Shown here in pieces: positions 47,060-56,242 of a stretch of 64,000 nucleotides of DNA. The first letter of the stretch is position 1. Every line of letters starts with the position of its first letter. The notes under the pieces are model-generated. The model saw only the letters and a program-made list of their open reading frames with translations, had not been told where the DNA came from and searched no databases. Origin of the DNA: Okeania hirsuta (lineage in GTDB: Bacteria > Cyanobacteriota > Cyanobacteriia > Cyanobacteriales > Microcoleaceae); the NCBI RefSeq assembly GCF_003838195.1, contig NZ_RCBY01000014.1, forward strand, positions 1 through 64,000. Direction: 5' to 3'. A program made the translations under genes and the position numbers.

Positions 47060-47278
47060 ATGACAAACACAAACATTTACACCGAGTCGGAAAAAAAACT
47101 AATTGCCAAAATCCGGAGTTTGCCTCCAGATAAAGTTTCCTAAATAGTAGATTTTGTGGATTTTTTGTCTCAGCGACAACAACAGCAAAATTTTACTAAT
47201 TCTATTACTCAACTGTCTGAAGCAGCTTTTCAGAAAATTTGGGATAATCCTGAAGATGATGATTATGACTATTTATAA
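47060..47278 (+). pseudogene. Small antitoxin-like (DUF2281-type) protein with a nonsense codon
   Basis: A 73-codon frame reads MTNTNIYTESEKKLIAKIRS, LPPDKVS, TAA, IVDFVDFLSQRQQQQ and ends DDDYDYL. The LPxDKV-x-x-IVDFVDFL pattern is that of short DUF2281/VapB-like proteins paired with PIN or other toxins. One nonsense codon, probably from CAA, breaks it. No intact toxin follows; the next gene is xisH 166 bp away. Confidence 0.6.
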
Positions 47279-47444
47279 TAGAGTTGTCGCTAAATAGATA
47301 GAAAAAATCGCTCAAATTAAGACACAGTAGTAATTCCATACGTTTTGCACTGGAAATTGCTAAAATCCTTACATGATAAGGGTTTAGCAGTTTTTTATAG
47401 TTATAAAGCGACAAGTCTAATAAGTAAATTAGAGAAGGGTAAAA

Positions 47445-47861
47445 ATGGGCGCTAAGGATAAATTTCATGCTGTGGTTAGAATTGCTTTGGAAAAGGAGGA
47501 ATGGCAGATCACCGACGATCCCCTACTACTCGAAGTAGGCGGAACTAAATTTGAAATTGATTTAGGTGCAGAGCAACTATTAGCAGCAGAGCGTGGTGAA
47601 GAAAAAATTGCAGTTGAGATTAAAACTTTTTTGAGTGATTCGCCATTGACAGATTACCATAATGCTTTAGGACAGTTCTTGAATTATCGGTTAGCTTTAG
47701 AAATTAGTGACCCAACACGAATTTTATATTTAGCAATACCTGTGGTTGCTTATGACACTTTTTTTAGGCGGGAATTTGCACAAATATCCTTAGAAAGGTA
47801 TGAAATAAAACTAATTATTTATGACCCAATACAGGAGGTAATTGTACAATGGATACCTTAG
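47445..47861 (+). CDS. xisH: XisH-family protein
   Basis: 138 residues, the normal length. MGAKDKFHAVVRIALEKEEW is the typical start. FEIDLGAEQLLAAERGEEKI followed by AVEIKTF gives a D-x(n)-E-x-K arrangement, in line with assignment of XisH to the PD-(D/E)xK fold. It ends 13 nt inside xisI, so expression is coupled. In Anabaena XisH and XisI are needed for fdxN-element excision. No such element or recombinase is seen here, and orphan pairs are widespread in cyanobacteria, so the local role is open. Confidence 0.93.
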   Translation: MGAKDKFHAVVRIALEKEEWQITDDPLLLEVGGTKFEIDLGAEQLLAAERGEEKIAVEIKTFLSDSPLTDYHNALGQFLNYRLALEISDPTRILYLAIPVVAYDTFFRREFAQISLERYEIKLIIYDPIQEVIVQWIP

Positions 47862-48184
47862 AATCTTATCGCAATATTATTCAGTCTTTATTAACAGTTT
47901 ATGCTGCCATCCCCATAGCAAATGGTCAAATAGATTGTTACACGGTTTTTGATACAAAACAAGACCATTATATGGTTATGAATGTAGGATGGGATGGTTA
48001 TCGGCGAGCTTATGGTTGTGTTTTACATTTGGATATAAAAGGAGAAAAGATTTGGATAGAGCAAAATATGACTGAAATGAGAATTGCTCAAAAACTTGTG
48101 GAGCGAGGAGTACCAAAAGAAGATATTGTTCTGGGATTTCAAGCTCCTGAAATGCGGGAATATACTGATTATGGAGTTGCTTAA
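47849..48184 (+). CDS. xisI: XisI-family protein
   Basis: 111 residues. LESYRNIIQSLLTVYAAIP is the characteristic N-terminus, followed by DTKQDHYMVMNVGWDGYRRA and IEQNMTEMRIAQKLVERGVP with KEDIVLGF near the end. Its start overlaps the last codons of xisH (47849-47861). The function of the pair outside fdxN-element excision is not established. Confidence 0.93.
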   Translation: MDTLESYRNIIQSLLTVYAAIPIANGQIDCYTVFDTKQDHYMVMNVGWDGYRRAYGCVLHLDIKGEKIWIEQNMTEMRIAQKLVERGVPKEDIVLGFQAPEMREYTDYGVA

Positions 48185-48275
48185 TTGAGGAAAAGAAAAG
48201 CTAGACACAGATTCGGGCACGGATAAACGGATTAATCATTTGACATCATCCGTGCATCCGTGGCAAAATCCGTGT

Positions 48276-49139
48276 CTAGCTCTGTTGTTGTTGCCGACAA
48301 ACTTCAAAATTTTCTCGCACAATTTTAGTATTAGGATGTTCCTCACCTAATGTTTCTTCAAACATATCCAATGCTTGTTCAAACAAAGGTTCCGCTGCTT
48401 CGTATTTCCCTTGAGAACTATGTAATAAAGCCAGGTTATTGAGGTAGGTAGCGTGTTTTAGATCATTTTCTGGCAGGGCGATCTTGGTGATTTTTATTGC
48501 TTGTTGGAACAAAGGTTCCGCTGCTTCATATTCCCCTTGAGAACTATATAATAAAGCCAGGTTGTTGAGGTGAATGACAATATCTGGATGATTTTCTGGT
48601 AGAGCGATTTTGGTGATTTCGATGGCTTTTTGAAACAAAGGTTCCGCTGGTTTGTATTTCCCTTGAGAACTATATAATAAAGCCAGGTTATTGAGATAGG
48701 TGGCGCGTTTTGGATGATTTTCTGCTATTTCTTTACCCTTCTCTAACCAAGGTTGTGCCTGTAAATAAAATCCTTGACCTTCATAGAAAGAACCTAGCCT
48801 AATAAAAGGAGTAATCAAATCATCATAACTCAAATACTCAGTCAAGTTTGCTGCCACTTCTGTAATATGGGGAATATTAACCTCAACTTCCTTAACTTGC
48901 TCCAGTGTAATGTCATCAGGAATTTCCCTCGCCGCCTCCGCCACCACCCGACAAAAACTACGTTTCCATTCCTCCACAGAGTCAAACTGCTGCAACTTAC
49001 CCACCATAAACTTTCTAATAAGAGGGTGTAACTGATAGATATCTTCATCCTTTCGTTCCAGCAAATTTAAATTCAACAACACATCATCTCGTATCTCCTC
49101 CAAATCTTCCTGCTCCACTTGTGACAAACACTCTTCCAC
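48276..49139 (-). pseudogene. NB-ARC/TPR protein, C-terminal part only
   Basis: 287 codons. The first 75 look like the winged-helix tail of a STAND ATPase (LNLLERKDEDIYQLHPLIRK). Then come about four TPR-type repeats of 42 residues, each with YLNNLALLYSSQGKYEAAEP or a close variant and ending in an ITKIALPEN-like helix. The P-loop NB-ARC domain expected upstream is missing: at 49141 the sequence switches to an IS1 transposase relic. The fragment could still be translated as a TPR protein, but its sensor/ATPase half is lost. Intact relatives act in signalling or anti-phage sensing. Confidence 0.82.
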
Positions 49140-49182
49140 TTTGGGGAAGCTTACTCACAAGTATTACCCAGTAAGCTTCACC

Positions 49183-49358
49183 GTGCGGTTGGCCAAGAAA
49201 CTAGTTATACAAATTATATTGAACGATTCAATCATACTTGACGTCAAAGAGTTTCCCGCTGAGTACGTAAAACTTGATCATTCTCAAAATCTCTCGACAA
49301 TCATATTGGTGCAATTTGGTATTTTGTTGATCACTATAATGCTAGTTTACTCACTTAA
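49183..49358 (+). mobile_element. IS1-family transposase C-terminal fragment
   Basis: The frame reads AVGQETSYTNYIERFNHTLR, QRVSR, one stop, VRKTLSFSKSLDNHIGAIWY, FVDHYNASLLT. This is the end of an IS1 InsB-type transposase, where ERFN-x-LRQR-x-SRLVRKTLSFSK is highly conserved. It starts right at the break of the NB-ARC/TPR gene, so insertion followed by deletion is the likely cause of that truncation. Confidence 0.82.
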
Positions 49359-49904
49359 ATCATTACTATGCATTACTACCTTCAAATTAAAAGACCCCAA
49401 GAATCAGAAACTGAAGAAAACTTTCTCCTGTTTGGAAGAAAACTTTCTCCTGTTTGTTTGATGTTCCTTGGATGGGGAAGAATTCTCTTTATGCCTCAAC
49501 TAGTGAACCGAGTAGTTATAAGAATTACTACTCCGATAATTCAGGTTTACATAAAACCAAGCAATACAAGGCTGATGATGGTGAGCAAGAAATCATTGTT
49601 ACCTATGATTATTTGAGTGGGAAGCATACATATCCTGAAACCAATGATAGTTTATTCTTCTACAGTTCTCTCGTTGTGATTCGTGATCAGGCATAACTAT
49701 AAATCCTAGTGTGATCGCATATCTTGTAGGTTGGGTTAGGGATGCTCTAAGTGCGATAGCACTAGCTCTGCTGCAAGCAGAACGCAAATATCGTAGGGCG
49801 AGCAAAGAGTTGGCAACAGCGCAACCCTACAGATACTTGGAGGTTGTTAGGTTAACCGATAAACCCAAGCTACAAAGTGCTGTTGCCTGCCCATATCAGT
49901 ATAA
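49359..49904. other. Spacer with unassigned short frames and a palindromic repeat
   Basis: An 80-codon plus-strand frame at 49454-49696 (LYASTSEPSSYKNYYSDNSG and onwards) may be a protein relic but matches no family I know. About 49720-49840 holds a TTGTAGGTTGGGTTAGG/GCAACCCTACAG type repeat seen elsewhere in cyanobacteria and near 55232. Confidence 0.4.
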
Positions 49905-51521
49905 CTACACCTTTTCAACTACCACCACAGGAATTAAACTCTTTTCCAAAACAGCTTGAGAAACCGACCCAACTAACACATTCTCCCATAAACGATCCCC
50001 TCTTTTCCCCAGAACTATTTCTGCTACTCCATACTGTTGTGCAACAGAAACTATTTCCTCTGATACCACTCCCGCAACAGTTATAAACCGATACCGAATA
50101 TCTGCCAAAAGTTGCTTTGTTTGCAGTTGCAGTTGCTCAATACTTTCCCCATCCTCAGACTGAATAACGTGCAACACCACAACTTCCCCATCACAACGTC
50201 TCGCTAACTCGGCAACTTTTAACAACACATCCACAGCAAGGGGTGAAGTATCAACGGCAGCTAATAAAACAATACGACGAGCGATCGCTACCTTGGTTGG
50301 ATCGACTTCTCCCTTGCGTAGTAGTTTGGGTGCAAAGGTAGGTATTGCCCAAGCTCCTAGAGGTGCTGTGACTAATATTGATAGGGCAGCGATAGCCAAA
50401 ATTGTTTCTCCTCCCTCAATACCTGCTGCTAGAGGAATAGCTCCAATGGCAGCTTGTACCGTTGCTTTAGCAGAATTTCCGGGGAGTAAAAATAAACGTT
50501 CTCGCCAATTCCAATTACTACCTAAAGTGGAGAGATACCAACCTAGCATTCGCCCGACTAAAGTACCGACTGCTAAAATTAACAACCCTACCAACAAGAC
50601 ATTTTCCAATATTTGCAACGGGATACTAGCACCGAGTAACACAAACAAAATTATTTGCGCCACCACCCACAAAGTATCAAAACTATTTCGCAACCGTCGC
50701 GCCAGAGGTGCATCAAATTCGATGACAAAAAATCCTGTTGCCATAACTGCCAAATAACCAGAAAATATGGGAAATTTTTCTGCTAAGACGACTAACAATA
50801 GAGCTAGACCTGCTGCCACTAAAGTATCCTGGGTGGCATTTTGAGTCCAATTTTGTTTGACTAACAGCAATACTAATATTCGCGCCGTCAGCAAACCGGC
50901 GATAACTCCGAGAATAATTTGTAAAATTACTTGAAATGGTAATAGTTGTAATGCGCTGAGAGTGATACCACCAGGTAAAGTTACAGTAGTTGCTCCTTGG
51001 GATAAAAATGCCAGCAAAAGGCTAAAAATCAACAACAGCAAAACATCTGACAAAGCACTACCTGTCAAAATTGCATCAGGAATACCTTTAGCTACACCCC
51101 AACCCAAACTTTTGAGGCGCAACATTCCGGGAACGATAACTGCTGGAGACTCAGCACCGATGATGCAACCTAATAACAACCCAGTGGCAAAGTCAAACTG
51201 AAGTAATAACATTGCTACTAGAGCAATAACAATAGCTTCACAGGTTGCAGGGAGAAAACCTAACCGTATCGCAACACTTCCCTGTTGTGCTAATTTTTCT
51301 CGGTCTAACCCTAACCCTGCTTTCATCAAAATTACCATAACGGCGATCGTGCGTAGGGAGTCAGCAGCTTGCAAAATACTAGAGTCGATGGTATTGCTAA
51401 TTTGAGGACCTAATAATATTCCGACTAACACCATTCCCACCAGTGGCGGTGCTTTTAATCTTGAGGCTATTTGTCCGACAAAAAAGCCTATTAATAATAT
51501 CCAAATAATACTTTCTAACAT
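49905..51521 (-). CDS. Cation:proton antiporter with C-terminal universal stress domain
   Basis: 538 residues. About twelve hydrophobic segments start with IIWILLIGFFVGQIASRL and include GCIIGAESPAVIVPGMLRLK, in the position of the ion-binding stretch of CPA1/CPA2 exchangers. The last 130 residues are a Usp domain: RIVLLAAVDTSPLAVDVLLK and GKRGDRLWENVLVGSVSQ, retaining the G-x2-G-x(9)-G-S nucleotide-binding pattern. It probably exchanges Na+ or K+ for H+, with nucleotide-sensing regulation. Monocistronic. The ion cannot be told from sequence. Confidence 0.9.
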   Translation of the reverse strand: MLESIIWILLIGFFVGQIASRLKAPPLVGMVLVGILLGPQISNTIDSSILQAADSLRTIAVMVILMKAGLGLDREKLAQQGSVAIRLGFLPATCEAIVIALVAMLLLQFDFATGLLLGCIIGAESPAVIVPGMLRLKSLGWGVAKGIPDAILTGSALSDVLLLLIFSLLLAFLSQGATTVTLPGGITLSALQLLPFQVILQIILGVIAGLLTARILVLLLVKQNWTQNATQDTLVAAGLALLLVVLAEKFPIFSGYLAVMATGFFVIEFDAPLARRLRNSFDTLWVVAQIILFVLLGASIPLQILENVLLVGLLILAVGTLVGRMLGWYLSTLGSNWNWRERLFLLPGNSAKATVQAAIGAIPLAAGIEGGETILAIAALSILVTAPLGAWAIPTFAPKLLRKGEVDPTKVAIARRIVLLAAVDTSPLAVDVLLKVAELARRCDGEVVVLHVIQSEDGESIEQLQLQTKQLLADIRYRFITVAGVVSEEIVSVAQQYGVAEIVLGKRGDRLWENVLVGSVSQAVLEKSLIPVVVVEKV

Positions 51522-51655
51522 AAGAAGGAAGAGGGAAGAAGGAAGAGGAAAGAAGGAATTTAGTACTAATTTAATGTACTATAAAACAATTAGTTAATCA
51601 AGTCATCTAGATGCCTTAAATTGTGTAAAATCACTTTTTCTTGTATAATTATTTA

Positions 51656-51754
51656 GGACTTACGCAGATAAACTATAGATAAACTATATATAGCTCTTAA
51701 AACTATTGTCCAACAGTAGTTAAACTCTATACATAGTGCCTTTGCGTAAGTCCT
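51656..51754. repeat. 99-bp MITE with AGGACTTACGCA ends
   Basis: A perfect 12-bp inverted repeat (51656-51667 and 51743-51754) encloses AT-rich sequence. A second, slightly diverged copy spans 59752-59839 (AGGAATTACGCA to TGCGTAAGTCCT). This end sequence recurs widely in cyanobacterial genomes. Confidence 0.9.
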
Positions 51755-51803
51755 GATTATTGATATTTTTAACAATTTTTTTTATAACTAATGAAAAAAT
51801 ATA

Positions 51804-52862
51804 ATGAATAACCCCAAAGAAGATTATAGAAAAACGTTTCTGGAATTAGAAAAAGCAGCATCAAAATTTTGGCCGACAGAATTAGCTGAAATGGAAGCAG
51901 AGTTAAGTATAATTCCATTATTGTTAAAAACACAAGAGCAATTTATTAATATCTTAAGCATTGATGTATTAGAATTAGAGGACTTATTTACAATAGTAAA
52001 CTCTTCAGCTTTGTCAGGAAACTTATTTGTTAAGCATTTGGTTATTCTGGCTGACTTTGGGGGAGAAATGCTCAAACGTATAAGTAAAGAATTTAAAAGT
52101 TTGTTTCCTAATGAAGAAATGAAATATTACTGGAAAAGTAGTCAGTGAATTTATAAGTTTCAAGCCTTACCTACAAAAACTTTAAGTAATCAAACTCTTA
52201 AAATTAATGGAAAATATCTTTTTGTAAAATATTCTTTAGATGAAAGACAAAAAGATGCTATTGCACTTCTTTTATTTGGAAATTCCTATAAGAATGCTAA
52301 TCAAGAAATTGCTTAAATTTTAGCAAGATGTGAAATTGGTGATTATTTTGGTAAATCCAGTAAATTAGATAGTTTTATTAAGCAGCGATATATTTGGGTT
52401 AGTCGTATTACAGGAGGTGCAAAATCTAATGCTTTAGGTCATCTAGCACAAAAGTTTGTTGCTCAGTATATAAAAGATGAAATTGGAATCATTGGAATTG
52501 AAGTAAAATCTGATGCTACCTTAGCTAATGTAACTCATACTGACGAAACTACAGGACGTTTAACTTCATTTGATATTATAGTCACAAAAAACCAGAAATA
52601 TGTAGCTATAGAAGTAAGCTTTCAAGTAACTACTAATAGTGTTATTGAACGTAAAGGAGGAGAAGCAAAAGCTCGTTATGAACAAGTTGAAACAGCAGGT
52701 CACAAAATTGCTTATGTTATAGATGGAGCAGGAAACTTTGAAAGACAGTCAGCATTACAAACAATTTGTTTGCATAGCCATTGCACTGTGGCATTTTCTA
52801 AAAATGAGTTGTCAATTCTTTGTGATTTTTTGAGAGATTACTTAGAAAACAATAATGGTTGA
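51804..52862 (+). pseudogene. Type II restriction endonuclease, two nonsense codons
   Basis: One frame of 352 codons holds except for TGA at 52146 (WKSSQ-stop-IYKFQ) and TAA at 52314 (NQEIA-stop-ILARCEI). The N-terminal 110 residues are helical. The C-terminal part has GRLTSFDIIVTKNQKYVAIE followed by VSFQVTTNSVIERKGGEA, consistent with a restriction-enzyme core (D then E-V-S-F-Q, an ExK variant). It is followed 42 bp later by a C5 methyltransferase, the usual partner. The lost start of the second half could reinitiate, but full activity is unlikely. Subfamily not identified. Confidence 0.8.
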
Positions 52863-52904
52863 AAAAAACTGGACAATTTATATACTATTTATAACAAATA
52901 TAAA

Positions 52905-54168
52905 ATGACAAAAATTCGCTTTATCGATCTATTTGCTGGCATTGGTGGAATGAGATTAGGTTTTGAACAAGCTGCCAAATATTTAAACATTGAAACTGAA
53001 TGTGTATTAAGTAGTGAAATAAATTCTGACACTGGTTTAGTTTATGAAAAAAATTTTGCTGAATTTCCTTTAGGAGATATCCGCCAAATTGAAAAGTTAC
53101 CACCCCATGAGATATTATTAGCAGGATTTCCTTGTCAATCTTTTTCTTCTGCTGGAAAAAAAAGCCGGATTTGGGGATACTAGAGGTACGCTTTTTTTTG
53201 AGATTACCAGATTAATAGATACATATAAACCCCAAGCTTTTATATTTGAAAATGTTCGTGGTTTGCTGACTAATGATCAAGGTAGAACAATTGAAACTAT
53301 TAAATATGAAATTCAAAGCAGAGGCTACAGTTTTGACATATTTTTATTGAATAGCGCGAATTTTAATTTACCCCAAAATCGTCTCCGAGTTTATATCTTG
53401 GGAGTTTTAGATAGTAGGCCAAAATTTAATTTAATTTCTGACCAAGGTCAGAAAGATTCTCATTCTTATCACCCACAACAATTGTCTTTATTTTATCCTC
53501 TGAAAAAATCTATAACTGTGGCAGATATTTTGGAAGATAATCCAGATGAAAAATTATATTTTTCGGAAAAATTTGTGGCAGCATTAAAACAGAGATTAAA
53601 TGGAGATTTAAGTAAATTATATGGCATGAGATTAATTGATTATCGCGGTGGAAATTCTATTCATTCTTGGGAGTTGGGATTGAGAGGAGAATGCAGTGCT
53701 GAGGAAATAGAATTAATGAACTGTTTGATTTTGAAACGGAGAAATAGTCAATTTGGTAAACATCAAGATGGTAAATTGTTGAGCAAGGAGCAAATAGCTA
53801 GTTTTTTTACTAATCCTCAGTTAGAAAAATTGCTCAATTCTTTAGTTAGTAAAAATTATCTGCAAATAGTTGAGTCAAAATATAAACCAGTATCAGGAAA
53901 CTTTTCTTTTGAAGTCTACAAGTTTTTAGACCCAGATAAAATTGCTGTAACTTTAGTGGCAAGTGATGCCAATAGATTAGGTATTTATCATCAAAATAGA
54001 GTTAGGAAAATTACTCCTAGGGAAGCAGCAAGATTACAAGGTTTTCCTGATGATTTTATTTTGCACCACAATGATAATAAGGCTTATTATCAACTGGGTA
54101 ATTCTGTAAGTATTAATGTAGTTAAAGCCGTAGCTCAAGAATTAATGTTGAACATATCCAGAAAATAG
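52905..54168 (+). pseudogene. DNA (cytosine-5) methyltransferase, +1 frameshift in a poly-A run
   Basis: Motif I IRFIDLFAGIGGMRLGFEQA opens the protein. Motif IV is LLAGFPCQSFSSAGKK with catalytic C77. Then an 8-A run (53156-53163) replaces the 7 A needed to continue into AGFGDTRGTLFFEITRLIDT. The remaining motifs are intact: FIFENVRGLLTND (motif VI), NLPQNRLRVYILG (motif VIII), a target-recognition region with a long insert (about 53640-53950), REAARLQGFPDDF (motif IX) and YYQLGNSVSINVVKAVAQEL (motif X). Loss of one A restores about 420 codons. Slippage, a true pseudogene or a sequencing error are all possible. Confidence 0.85.
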
Positions 54169-54480
54169 GCAACAGGGAACAGGGAACAGGGAACAGGGAA
54201 CCCACCCCTCGCCCCTCCCCCTCCCAGGAGGGGAGTAATTGATAATTTATGGATAATAATTGATTTTATTTTTGATTTAGGGAATAGGGAACAGGGAACA
54301 GGGAACCCACCCCTCGCCCCTCCCCCTCCCAGGAGGGGAGTAATTGATAATTTATGGATAATAATTGATTTTATTTTTGATTTAGGGAATAGGGAAAAGG
54401 GAATAGGGAACAGGGAGGAATAATTGATAATTTATGGATAATAATTGATTTTATTTTTGATTTTTGGAGATTTATATTGA
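54168..54480. repeat. Heptamer runs and a 105-bp tandem duplication
   Basis: GGGAACA heptamers are followed by CCCACCCCTCGCCCCTCCCC and AATTGATAATTTATGG. The whole unit is repeated at a 105-bp period (54201 and 54306) and a third, shortened unit starts near 54385. It lies just after the methyltransferase stop. Confidence 0.9.
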
Positions 54481-54539
54481 ACATAAATTAAAAAGATGAT
54501 AAATTAGAAAAGTTAAATGATAAAAAAAGGATAAAAAGA

Positions 54540-54869
54540 ATGGAAAATGTCCTAGAATCGAAAGAACAACAATTAGCAATAATAGAAGCAAATGCTGAAA
54601 AAATAGCAGTGATCGCCCATCAAGGATATCACCTACTTTCCGAAAAAGGCACGGTAATAATTTTTAGACAGTTAGAAGAAAATAGTACGGTTTTAGCAGA
54701 CTGGCAAGTTAAGTTTAAACCGATGAGTCAAATAGGAACAATGATTAGTGATTGGCAACAAGCTGGTTTAGGAAATTTGATTGATAATTATAATCCAAAA
54801 GTTGCTGTGGTCTGTACTTTTTTATATCCAAATGGCAGTCATACCAGTTATCATTTTCAGATGGAATAA
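54540..54869 (+). CDS. Small uncharacterised protein
   Basis: 109 residues starting MENVLESKEQQLAIIEANAE. AHQGYHLLSEKGTVIIFRQL and VVCTFLYPNGSHTSYHFQME suggest a compact alpha/beta domain without membrane segments. The coding region is coherent, with ATG after AGGATAAAAAGA, a weak RBS. I do not recognise the family. It lies downstream of the decayed restriction-modification pair but is separated from it by repeats. Confidence 0.6.
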   Translation: MENVLESKEQQLAIIEANAEKIAVIAHQGYHLLSEKGTVIIFRQLEENSTVLADWQVKFKPMSQIGTMISDWQQAGLGNLIDNYNPKVAVVCTFLYPNGSHTSYHFQME

Positions 54870-55733
54870 GCAATAATTTATTAGTTTTTCGGAAAAACAA
54901 GTTATTTATTTAAAATTATTAACTATTACCATTTTTTGGAGATTTATAAAATATATATAGCAGATTGCAGATATATAAGGTACAAATATTAATGATCTTT
55001 GTAGTGCGCGTATCTTGCCCGCAACATATGTACCTCACTGATATGAAAGATGCTGTATATAGGAATATAGGATAAGAAAAAATTTATAAAAGATTGATGA
55101 TTTGACAAAAAAAATTAAAGCAAGCTATTTGTGTACTTTATTAATAGTTTGGAATTAAACTAACTCCTGATATCAAGTCTCATTAATTAGACGTAGGGTG
55201 CATCTCATATTTATTTGCAAAAATATTAATGTCGTAGGTTGGTTTGAGGCACGCTCTTCGGAGCTTATCCGTAGGATAAACCCAACAAATAGATGTTATT
55301 AACGTTGCAATTGTTGGGTTTCCTAACGTCAACCCAACCTACGAAGATCAAAAGTGAGATGTGCTCTTAGACATAATAAAAATGTTCTTCTCAATTATCT
55401 TGAAACCCATATCTCGTACTTCATAATGTAAGACAAAAAGATACATGAATCGCGACCGGAATTTCAGCCCATAATTTCAGTTTTTTGTTGATGGATTTCA
55501 AGTATAGCAATGTGCGCTGACATATTTACAAATTACAAGAACTGTCCAATAGCTAAAAGTCTTATATTATCGGTTTTTTATTCCCCCAGATGAGCTGTTG
55601 CCTGTTGCCTGTTGCCTGCGCACAGCGCTATAATTTTGAGCCTGAGTAACTGTATCAAATCCAGTTTTTTCTAACTATTTTACTAGCTTTAATGCTGTCT
55701 TTTTTTCTCGATTATCTACTCCTAATTTTTGTT
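54870..55733. other. Spacer made of element fragments
   Basis: About 55190-55375 is a MITE-like block with GTGCATCTCA and TGAGATGTGCTC ends and an inner CGTAGGTTGG/CCAACCTACG pair. At 55503-55530 lies one end of the TATAGCAATGTGCGCT family (compare 14173). GTTGCCTGTTGCCTG heptamers occur near 55600. No gene recognised. Confidence 0.6.
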
Positions 55734-55984
55734 AATTAGGGTTTGCTGATTAAATATAAAAGCATTGATATATAAAGGTTTTAGCCTTTTTTAGTTAAAA
55801 AAAGTCCAAGCTTTTAGGTCGTAATGGTTCAAAAAATTAGTATTTTAGGCGCATAGTTGCGCAGAAAAATCAAGGGACTATTCTTCCTACTAACTCCTCT
55901 ATAATTCCCATTTCTCCTGTCTCCTGTCTCCTGTCTCCTGACTCCTACCCTCACCCATAAGACTTTTTCAGCAAACCCTAATTA
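55734..55984. repeat. 250-bp MITE family copy
   Basis: AATTAGGGTTTGCTGATTAA on the left and TTTTTCAGCAAACCCTAATT on the right, the most symmetrical ends of the family in the window. The interior has TCTCCTGTCTCCTGTCTCC repeats and CGCATAGTTG. Confidence 0.92.
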
Positions 55985-56085
55985 TTTCCACAATTCCTAT
56001 CTCATCAATTAGTCCTGCTACTATTCCTAAGTGGTCGATATTTTGAACTGTTATTTCTTCAATTAAAGACACTTTTTTAAATAGT
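55981..56085 (-). pseudogene. IS1634-type (DUF4277) transposase N-terminal fragment
   Basis: The minus-strand frame reads VSLIEEITVQNIDHLGIVAG followed by LIDEIGIVEII. This is the conserved start of DUF4277 transposases, where EITVQNIDHLGIVAGIIDEIG is typical. It breaks at the adjoining 250-bp MITE. Only about 35 codons remain. Confidence 0.65.
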
Positions 56086-56242
56086 AAATAACTTAGCGAG
56101 GAGTCAGAACTCAGGAGTCAGAACTCAGCAGGGAAGAAAGAAAGAAGGAACAAAAGTAAAGATAATTTCAGTATTTCTTCAGTACTATTTGAACTTTTCT
56201 TTCCCTTCAGACTTCTGCCCTCTGCCTTCCTTGTATAAGTAT

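Noticed and set aside
47445-48184. Presence of an fdxN excision element
   Set aside because: No nif genes, recombinase or element borders seen; only the XisH/XisI pair is present.
50293-51201. Plus-strand frames of 154 and 79 codons inside the antiporter
   Set aside because: They are antisense to a strongly supported membrane protein and have the composition expected of its shadow.
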